From DATMNI01 sp035570275 (GTDB lineage Bacteria > Acidobacteriota > Terriglobia > Bryobacterales > Bryobacteraceae), in NCBI GenBank assembly GCA_035570275.1, contig DATMNI010000101.1:1-11547 (forward strand): a DNA stretch of 11,547 nucleotides. Direction: 5' to 3'. A program made the translations under genes and the position numbers. Below, one piece after another: positions 6,472 to 11,547 of the stretch. Within the stretch, counting starts at the first letter, position 1. The number at the start of each line of letters is the position of its first letter. The notes under the pieces are model-generated. The model was not told the DNA's origin and ran no database searches. It saw only the letters and a list, made by a program, of their open reading frames with translations.

Positions 6472-7872
6472 ATGGCTTTGCGCATTTACAACACGTTGTC
6501 CCAACAGGTAGAGGAGTTTTCGCCCGCCAGCGAAAACACGGTCCGCATGTACACTTGCGGGCCTACGGTCTACGATTTTGCGCACATCGGCAATTTCAGG
6601 ACTTTCACGTTTGTGGACATCCTGCGCAAGTGTTTGCGGGCCAATGGTTTCAAACTGAACCACGTGATGAATATCACGGACGTGGACGACAAGATCATCC
6701 GCAATGCGGCGGCGCAGCACAAAGCTTTGAACGAATATACGGCGATTTACACCAAGGCCTTTTTGGACGACTGCGACGCCTTACGGCTGGAACGGCCGGA
6801 GCGGCTGGCGCCGGCTACCGAACACATTCCGGAAATGGTGGACGCCATTGAGCGGCTGGGAGCGACCGGCCACACCTACACGAGTGACGGGTCGGTGTAC
6901 TTCCGCATCTCGACGTTTCCCGAATATGGCAAGCTCTCCCACAACGATTTCAGCGGTAATCTGGCGGGGGCACGGGTGGACATGGACGAATACGAGAAAG
7001 CCGACGCCCGTGATTTCGCGCTTTGGAAAGCGCCCAAAGAGGGCGAACAGGCTTGGGAGACCGCGATCGGTCCGGGTAGGCCGGGCTGGCACATCGAGTG
7101 CAGCGTGATGGCCATCCGGTATCTGGGCGAGACCCTGGACATTCATGCCGGCGGCGTCGACCTGATTTTTCCGCATCACGAAAACGAGATTGCGCAATCG
7201 GAATCGCTCACCGGAAAGCCGTTTGCGCGCTTCTGGCTGCACGCCGAGTTTCTGATGGTGGAAGGCCAGAAGATGTCTAAATCGCTCGGCAATTACTACA
7301 CGCTGCGCGATCTGATGGCGAAAGGGCATCAGCCGGAGGCCATCCGGTATCTGCTGGCGTCGGTGCCATACCGGAAGTCGCTGAACTTCACCATGGATGG
7401 GCTGAAGTCGGCGGCGATCGCCATTGAGCGGCTGCGGAACTTCAAGCTGCGCCTGGATACCGACCAATTCACCGCGGGGACCAATGAGGCGCTGGCGGTC
7501 CGTACCGGGGAGGCATCGGCGGCTTTTCGGAATGCGCTGAACGACGAGATCAACACGGCGGAAGCGTTGGCCGCGGTGTTCGAATACGTGCGCGACGCCA
7601 ACAGCGCCATGGATGCGGGCGAGTTTCGGGCCGGGAACCAGGCGGCGGCGCTGGAGTTTCTGGAGAGCTTTGACGCCGTCTTCAAGGTTCTGGAACCGAC
7701 GGCGAAGGCCGGTGAGCTTTCGGACGCGGAAGTGGAGGAACGGAACGCCGCGCGCGCCGCCGCCAAGAAAGCCAAGAACTTCGCCCTGGCCGACCAGATT
7801 CGCGTGGACCTTCTGGCGCAGGGGATTATTCTGGAAGACACCAAGAGCGGCGTGCGCTGGAAGAGGAAATAG
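6472..7872 (+). CDS. cysS: Cysteine--tRNA ligase
   Basis: A class I aminoacyl-tRNA synthetase that charges tRNA-Cys with cysteine in the cytoplasm. From ATG 6472 (MALRIYNTLS, the usual family start) the product is 466 residues, a normal length. The HIGH-type signature is AHIGN (37-41) and the KMSKS loop is at 267-271. The zinc ligands fit the family pattern: Cys29 in MYTCGPTVYD, Cys210 in WHIECSVM, and His235 and Glu239 in FPHHENE. The C-terminal helical anticodon-binding region ends in ARAAAKKAKNFALADQIR (427-444). The frame is open further upstream to GTG 6439, with another ATG at 6451, but no Shine-Dalgarno supports these and the extra residues are not family-like. It heads an operon with the PLP enzyme 15 nt downstream. 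Confidence 0.97.
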   Translation: MALRIYNTLSQQVEEFSPASENTVRMYTCGPTVYDFAHIGNFRTFTFVDILRKCLRANGFKLNHVMNITDVDDKIIRNAAAQHKALNEYTAIYTKAFLDDCDALRLERPERLAPATEHIPEMVDAIERLGATGHTYTSDGSVYFRISTFPEYGKLSHNDFSGNLAGARVDMDEYEKADARDFALWKAPKEGEQAWETAIGPGRPGWHIECSVMAIRYLGETLDIHAGGVDLIFPHHENEIAQSESLTGKPFARFWLHAEFLMVEGQKMSKSLGNYYTLRDLMAKGHQPEAIRYLLASVPYRKSLNFTMDGLKSAAIAIERLRNFKLRLDTDQFTAGTNEALAVRTGEASAAFRNALNDEINTAEALAAVFEYVRDANSAMDAGEFRAGNQAAALEFLESFDAVFKVLEPTAKAGELSDAEVEERNAARAAAKKAKNFALADQIRVDLLAQGIILEDTKSGVRWKRK

Positions 7873-7887
7873 CCGGGGAAACAGCCA

Positions 7888-9063
7888 TTGAAACTTGAGA
7901 CCAAAGCCGTCCATGTGGGCGACCGCAAAAAGCCGGGGCCTTATGTTCCGGTCACGACGCCGATTTACACGGCCACGAGCTACTTCTACGATTCGATGGA
8001 ACAACTCGACCGCGTATTCGGCCACCAGGAAGAGGGCTACTGCTACGCGCGCCACGAGAGCCCTTCGGCGGCGGCACTCGAAGAGTTGGTGACCTCGCTG
8101 GAGGGCGGGCACGGGGGCCTGGCATGCGGGTCGGGGATGGCGGCGATTCATGCGGCGCTGGCGACGGCGCTGATGGACCGGCGGAGATCGATCGTGGCGG
8201 CCAATGCCATGTACGGCGCCACGGTCAACCTGCTGATGACGGTTTTCGAACCTTCGGGCGTGAGCGTGCAGTTTGCCGACATGTGCGACGTGGATGCATT
8301 CCGGGCCGCGGTGGCGGAGGAGAAACCGGGCTGCATTCTGATCGAAACCATCAGCAATCCATTGCTGCGCGTGGGGCAGATCGACAAGATTGCGGAGATG
8401 GCGCGCCAGGCCGGCGCGGCGCTGGTGGTGGACAACACTTTTGGAACGCCGATGCTGGTGCGTCCGCTGGAACTGGGCGCACACTTCAGCGTCCACAGCC
8501 TGACCAAGTATCTGGCGGGGCACGGCGACGTGATGGGCGGGATGGTGATCGCGGACCAACAGCATCTGGAGGCCCTGCGAGCGCTTTCGCGCGCCATCGG
8601 GCCGGTGCTGGGCCCGTTTGAATGCTACCTGGCGATGCGCGGCGTCAAGACGTTTCCGCTGCGTATGGAGCGGCAATGCGCCAATGCCTGCCGCGTGGCC
8701 TCATGGCTGAGCACGCACCCCAAAGTGGCGCGGGTGTATTTCACGGGCGATCCGCAACATCCGGATGCGGCCACCATCCGGCGGTTGTTTCCGGCGAACC
8801 TTTACGGCGCCATGGTCAGTTTCGAAATTAAGGACGCGGGCCGCGAAGAGGTATTCCGGTTCATGGACGGGTTGAAGATGATTGTGCGCGCCACGTCACT
8901 GGGAGACGTGCACAGCATGGTGCTGTATCCGCCGATGAGCTCGCATCGGGAGTTGTCGCCGAAGCACCGGCAGCGGATGGGGATTGGCGACGGGCTGGTG
9001 CGGCTTTCGGTGGGGATCGAAGCGGTGGAAGATATAATCGGGGATCTGGAACAGGCGCTTTGA
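7888..9063 (+). CDS. Cys/Met-metabolism PLP-dependent enzyme (cystathionine gamma-synthase/lyase family)
   Basis: A fold-type I PLP enzyme of transsulfuration, 391 residues and a typical length. Visible features are YCYARHESPS (51-60, the YxR phosphate-contacting motif from the neighbouring subunit), CGSGMAAIHA (80-89), cofactor Asp182 in VVDNTFGTP, the Schiff-base Lys207 in SVHSLTKYLAGH, and the carboxylate-binding Arg372 in LVRLSVGIE. It could be cystathionine gamma-synthase, gamma-lyase or a related sulfhydrylase. MYGAT (108-112) has Ala where methionine gamma-lyase has its signature Cys. SLGDVHSM has His342 where human gamma-lyase carries Glu, so the exact substrate is open. The start is TTG 7888, the only plausible initiator near the conserved N-terminus, with a weak GGGGA upstream. 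The 15-nt gap to cysS indicates co-transcription and links cysteine supply or turnover to its use. Confidence 0.9.
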   Translation: MKLETKAVHVGDRKKPGPYVPVTTPIYTATSYFYDSMEQLDRVFGHQEEGYCYARHESPSAAALEELVTSLEGGHGGLACGSGMAAIHAALATALMDRRRSIVAANAMYGATVNLLMTVFEPSGVSVQFADMCDVDAFRAAVAEEKPGCILIETISNPLLRVGQIDKIAEMARQAGAALVVDNTFGTPMLVRPLELGAHFSVHSLTKYLAGHGDVMGGMVIADQQHLEALRALSRAIGPVLGPFECYLAMRGVKTFPLRMERQCANACRVASWLSTHPKVARVYFTGDPQHPDAATIRRLFPANLYGAMVSFEIKDAGREEVFRFMDGLKMIVRATSLGDVHSMVLYPPMSSHRELSPKHRQRMGIGDGLVRLSVGIEAVEDIIGDLEQAL

Positions 9064-9068
9064 GTGGC

Positions 9069-9087
9069 CGCGACCCTCAGGGTCGCG
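9069..9087. repeat. Perfect palindrome after the PLP gene
   Basis: CGCGACCC and GGGTCGCG pair around TCA, 5 nt after the stop codon. It has no U-tract, so it is either a processing or stability hairpin or another dispersed palindrome. Confidence 0.6.
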
Positions 9088-9157
9088 AGGCGGGCCAGCC
9101 GGGATTGCTAGCCCTTGGGCGACTGCTCATGGTAGTGGGTTTCTTGCGGATTGCTGA

Positions 9158-9187
9158 GGCTCAATGCTTAAGAAAGAGCCGTTTTTT
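9158..9187 (+). terminator. Candidate intrinsic terminator of the cysS operon
   Basis: GGCTC (9158-9162) pairs with GAGCC (9176-9180), followed by G and six T residues (9182-9187), about 95 nt after the PLP gene stop. The loop is 13 nt and contains the small palindrome CTTAAG. The stem is short, but the T-run is rare in this GC-rich region. Confidence 0.45.
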
Positions 9188-9206
9188 GGCCAGGCAGGTC
9201 AGCTAC

Positions 9207-9303
9207 GGATCGGCCCCAGCGGATCGGCCCCACCTCTCCAAGCGCCACCCCGGCACCGCGTCGATTTCCGGGCAGCGCACCGGGTCGATTTCCGGGCGGC
9301 GCG
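9207..9303. repeat. Two sets of short tandem duplications
   Basis: A 14-bp unit beginning GGATCGGCCCCA is doubled at 9207-9234. A 24-bp unit containing GTCGATTTCCGGGC starts at 9260 and again at 9284. Translated in one plus frame, the latter gives a doubled HRVDFRAA, but that frame has no other protein-like character. Confidence 0.6.
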
Positions 9304-9353
9304 CCCAATCCAGCCCCGCAGTTGCCGTTCAGATGCGCCGCTACCGGCATCCT

Positions 9354-9665
9354 TCACCTTGCGGGGTTATTGTCCGGCGGAGCGGGAGTCGCCCCAGGTG
9401 GTAGGTGAGTCACCGGTGTTAGTTTCGAAGAACCTCCGAACTCATCGCCCAAAAGGACCATGATGAGGTGCTCGACGGAGGGAAGCGACTCCGATGGGGG
9501 ATAACCCAGAGGCCGCCGTGGCAGCGGCTGGACGACAGGTATCGGAGCGCCCGTCCATGTCGTCCGGTCTATCGTTTGAACCAGTTTCGGCTGTGGGTAA
9601 ACAGTCGGGGGAGCGGCTCGCAGCGCCCCCGCCAACGTCTTGAACCATCCAGTGAACTTATTCAT
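9354..9665 (-). CDS. Hypothetical proline-rich small protein (doubtful)
   Basis: A 103-residue frame from ATG 9665, beginning MNKFTGWFKTLAGALRAAPP. It is rich in Pro and Thr, with no signal peptide, membrane segment or known motif. In its favour, the composition is balanced, the start is plausible, and it lies 90 nt downstream of the beta-propeller gene on the same strand. Against it, there is no clear Shine-Dalgarno, codon use is unremarkable and it matches no family I recognise. A minus-strand TATAAA at 9734-9729 could be a -10 box, but no good -35 goes with it. It could also be a decayed C-terminal fragment. Confidence 0.3.
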   Translation of the reverse strand: MNKFTGWFKTLAGALRAAPPTVYPQPKLVQTIDRTTWTGAPIPVVQPLPRRPLGYPPSESLPSVEHLIMVLLGDEFGGSSKLTPVTHLPPGATPAPPDNNPAR

Positions 9666-9755
9666 CAGGTTCGTGAGCTCGTTCCCATCTCGTGTTGACC
9701 AGTTCGGTATTACTGCCTCAGTACTCTCTTTATAACTCAGTTGCTGGTTGACTAA

Positions 9756-10826
9756 CTATGGGATATTGGACAAGGCTCCTGCCGAGATGTACCAGAGCCG
9801 GCCGCTGAGGTTCGCTATGCCGTCCGATAGGTCATCCCCGATCCAGAGGTTGCCCAGACGATCCAGTTGGAGCATGTTCGAATGGCCCCCCACAAAGGCA
9901 AAAGTGAGAGCCGCGCCGGTGTTAGGATCGGGACCGCCGGTGGAAATCAAGTTCATGGCGCCGGCGCCGATGGTGTAGCGCCATACCCCTCGGCCGTTGA
10001 TCGCCACGTAGAGACGGTTGATGCCGTCACTGGTCAGACCGACGTGCGCTATGCCGCCGAAGCCATCCACAACGGAGACGCCGTTGCACCCACCCTGGCA
10101 GGTGGTCGCGACCGCGTTCTTGATCACGGAAAGAGTATCGGTGCTGGCCAGGTAGAGGTCCTTACCCACGAAGGTTAGCGCGCTGATAGACCGGCCGCTG
10201 GGGGACGAACCCACGGATTGGACTACCTGGGTCTTGTTGATATCGGTTTGCGGATTGATATTTGGGTTAACGATGCGCACCACGTTGCCGTTCTTTAAGA
10301 AGCCGACATAGAGATTGCCGTCGGGTCCCAAGGCGATGGAGGTAGGATTGTTGCCCGCCAGGCCCGCGTTAGGGACCAACTGGAATTCTTCGGTAATGAA
10401 TCCCGTGGCCGGGTCGATCACCAGCCGCCAGACACCTGGAAAGCTGAGGCCGTTGCCCTTTTGGTGGTCGTAGGCGGTAAGGTAAACGGTTTGGTTGCCA
10501 TCGTACGCAATCTGGCCGACCTGACAGAAGTCAAAACATAACCCGCCGCCGCCCCAACTGAGTCCCGCGGTCGAGTCAAAAACCAGAAGGCCGGTGTTGA
10601 TGGGATCCGGATTGGCGGGATCGGCGGGCTTCCAATGGCGGAAGCCGTTGGCGCCGTCGCCAGTATAGAGGCTGCTGCCCACCACTACCGCCCCTCCCGG
10701 TGTATTCGGAGCGGGCACCTGGCCTGAGGGCAAATTGAATCCGGCACGCTGAGTTGCCGGCACTTGGCCGTGCATGGCAGCGGAGCCCGCCAGCGAAAAC
10801 AAAACGACACTGCAGATTCTTCTCAT
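9756..10826 (-). CDS. Secreted beta-propeller (NHL/SMP-30-like) protein
   Basis: A 356-residue protein with a signal peptide (MRRICSVVLFSLAGSAAMHG, cut near residue 20), so it is exported. The mature part is built of recurring blade-like units in which a Gly-Asp/Asn turn precedes a beta strand: DGNQTVYLTAYD, GPDGNLYVGF, VGKDLYLAS, INRLYVAINGRGVWRY and RLGNLWIGDDLS. This pattern fits a propeller of NHL or SMP-30/gluconolactonase type. Four Cys residues occur in two pairs (CFDFC, CQGGC) that could form disulfides. There is no catalytic signature, so it may be a binding or scaffold protein instead of an enzyme. The start is ATG 10826, with AAGGAG 12 nt upstream on the minus strand, a rather long spacing. 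Three TTGACA-like boxes lie 90-120 nt upstream. Confident as a gene and fold class, not as to function. Confidence 0.8.
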   Translation of the reverse strand: MRRICSVVLFSLAGSAAMHGQVPATQRAGFNLPSGQVPAPNTPGGAVVVGSSLYTGDGANGFRHWKPADPANPDPINTGLLVFDSTAGLSWGGGGLCFDFCQVGQIAYDGNQTVYLTAYDHQKGNGLSFPGVWRLVIDPATGFITEEFQLVPNAGLAGNNPTSIALGPDGNLYVGFLKNGNVVRIVNPNINPQTDINKTQVVQSVGSSPSGRSISALTFVGKDLYLASTDTLSVIKNAVATTCQGGCNGVSVVDGFGGIAHVGLTSDGINRLYVAINGRGVWRYTIGAGAMNLISTGGPDPNTGAALTFAFVGGHSNMLQLDRLGNLWIGDDLSDGIANLSGRLWYISAGALSNIP

Positions 10827-11294
10827 GATATGAAAACTCTCCTTAGCGGTGGGGTCTGTACGTGGTCTTCAAAAACTCACCTGGATTCCAGCTTACGAAG
10901 TTGGCCCGGATCACTTGTCAAAGCGATGTCAAGAACTTGTCAAGGGCGGAAAGGCGGTTGTAAGATACCGCCGGGTAGGATGTTCGTGATTGAGAACTTT
11001 CCGGCCTGCCGGAAGTCGGTAGTAAGGCGAGTCTGTCACGACCACGGCGCTCATCTCGGTGTGAAGAGTTGCAGAAGATGTAATCGATCCCGGGACGTTC
11101 GAACGCTACGCCGTGTGAGGCTCCCGCCTCGTAGCGCCCAAGGTTGAAGCACTTCCCTCGAACCTTGCAGAAGACATTGTGAAAGAAAGGGTCGAGATTG
11201 GGAAGTCGACGACAGAGCCCACTGGAACCGCCTGGACACGAGGTTCAAAGTGCTTGTCACGCTTCGTCGATCGCCCGCGCCGATGTCCGAAGTT
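10827..11294. other. Non-coding region with structured-looking sequence
   Basis: No open frame here has protein character. Besides the TGTCAA boxes, there is a TTCCGG/CCGGAA hairpin at 10999-11014. A nested hairpin at 11104-11134 is formed by the flanks CTACG/CGTAG and the inner stem GAGGC-tccc-GCCTC (11117-11130). GTGTG at 11113-11117 fits the group II intron 5' consensus GUGYG. The following stretch to about 11290 could be a domain I fragment of such an intron on the plus strand, or another structured RNA. This is a weak inference. Confidence 0.3.
10915..10943. promoter_or_regulatory. Three TGTCAA (minus: TTGACA) boxes at exact 11-bp spacing
   Basis: TGTCAA begins at 10916, 10927 and 10938; the outer two extend to ACTTGTCAA. 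Read on the minus strand, the strand of the beta-propeller gene, each is TTGACA, the -35 consensus. Direct repeats at 11-bp steps are the usual site form of OmpR/PhoB-type response regulators. No good -10 box is found 17 nt beyond the last copy, which favours activator sites over plain promoters. Confidence 0.5.
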
Positions 11295-11416
11295 GGTTGG
11301 CAACCTGGATGCTAACCTCCGGCGGAAGGGCAATCCGCCTGCCGCACCATGCGGACAAGGCCGCCAAGGCAGGACGGCTCGCTGCCGCATCGCGCGGGCG
11401 AATTCACAATCCGCCG
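11295..11416 (-). repeat. Palindromic intergenic repeat, long copy, inverted (copy 3)
   Basis: Read on the minus strand, GGCGGATTGTGAATTCGCC (11415-11397) matches the first palindrome of copy 1 at 17 of 19 positions. It is followed by an identical 21-nt linker segment (11395-11375), a CAGGCGGATTGCC module decayed on its other side (11342-11321) and a GGTTGCCAACC remnant (11305-11295). Order and total length match copy 1 at 1466-1590. The second half is more degenerate than in copy 1. Confidence 0.75.
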
Positions 11417-11490
11417 GTCGCGGTAGGGATGCCGGTCTGCCCGGCACCCCCCGCACAGATCCGTGCGAGCGCTCCTAACGCACACGGTTC
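11417..11490 (-). ncRNA. Group II intron 3' end (domains V and VI)
   Basis: On the minus strand, 11490-11458 folds as a 33-nt domain V-like hairpin: it starts GAACCGTG, ends CGCACGGATC and has a GC-rich inner stem. It is followed by a domain VI-like hairpin (TGCCGG/CCGGCA with G-run and CCC extension). A candidate branch A at 11424 is 7 nt from a 3' end GAC at 11417, fitting the group II rule of a bulged A and AY end. It resembles the segment normally found just after group II intron reverse transcriptase genes. The first strand of domain V has AAC where the catalytic AGC triad is expected. The exact 3' boundary is inferred. Confidence 0.5.
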
Positions 11491-11547
11491 TTACCTTGGA
11501 TGTTTTGACGCAAAGCGCACCTCCGGATACGGATGCAGGATCTTGAC
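11491..11547 (-). CDS. C-terminal end of a possible intron-encoded reverse transcriptase/maturase (partial)
   Basis: Entering from the right edge on the minus strand, 18 codons (VKILHPYPEVRFASKHPR) end in TAA at 11493-11491, directly before the domain V-like hairpin. In group II introns the protein gene sits in domain IV and often stops just before domain V, so position is the main argument. The segment alone is too short to identify a family. Confidence 0.3.
   Translation of the reverse strand, partial: VKILHPYPEVRFASKHPR

Larger units (their letters stand above)
9064..9353. other. Intergenic region without a convincing gene
   Basis: Apart from the palindrome, the candidate terminator and the tandem duplications, the open frames here are Arg/Pro/Ser-rich with no motifs or ribosome binding sites. 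I see no RNA gene. Confidence 0.6.

Noticed and set aside
6781..8676. 631-codon minus-strand frame antisense to cysS and the PLP gene
   Set aside because: It is His/Arg/Gln-rich with no domains, and spans two well-identified genes.
10764..11147. 127-codon plus-strand frame
   Set aside because: It starts inside the beta-propeller signal sequence and has no protein-like features beyond; no ribosome binding site.
11458..11490. Domain V read on the plus strand
   Set aside because: The hairpin also folds on plus, but there the triad would be ATC, and the domain VI, branch A and preceding stop codon only line up on minus.

Overview
The window is GC-rich bacterial chromosome. It carries many secreted carbohydrate-related proteins, a two-GAF/ANTAR regulator, a PilZ protein and palindromic intergenic repeats. 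This gene style best suits a soil Acidobacterium of the Solibacter/Bryobacterales kind. That assignment is inference from gene content, with no phylogenetic test behind it.

Layout. (1) 1-1408, minus: the first 469 codons of a secreted two-part protein whose C-terminal half looks like a PHP-type metal-dependent hydrolase; the gene runs off the left edge. (2) 1409-1652: divergent intergenic region with a long copy of a palindromic repeat. (3) 1653-3377, plus: secreted GH29 alpha-L-fucosidase with an extra C-terminal beta-sandwich, followed at once by a short copy of the same repeat. (4) 3437-4744, plus: GAF-GAF-ANTAR RNA-binding antiterminator-type regulator; a GTG start near 3515 is favoured. 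(5) 4855-5847, minus: aldo/keto reductase preceded by three tandem 17-bp operator-like repeats. (6) 5940-6329, minus: small PilZ c-di-GMP receptor with a TTG start behind a strong Shine-Dalgarno. (7) 6472-7872 and 7888-9063, plus: cysS and a Cys/Met-metabolism PLP enzyme, 15 nt apart, forming a sulfur amino-acid operon that ends at a candidate intrinsic terminator. (8) 9064-9755: poorly coding region with short tandem duplications and one doubtful proline-rich ORF on minus. (9) 9756-10826, minus: secreted beta-propeller protein, with three 11-bp-spaced TGTCAA/TTGACA boxes upstream. (10) 10827-11547: no convincing complete gene. It holds a structured-looking non-coding stretch, a third repeat copy in inverted orientation and, at the right edge, what looks like the 3' end (domains V and VI) of a minus-strand group II intron with the last codons of its encoded protein.

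Working together: only cysS and the PLP enzyme look like a true operon. The rest are single transcription units typical of a scattered carbohydrate-degrading and signalling genome. I do not see a clearly new multi-gene system. The most interesting signals are non-coding: a repeat family with a shared linker, two regularly phased operator arrays, and the mobile or structured RNA region at the right end.
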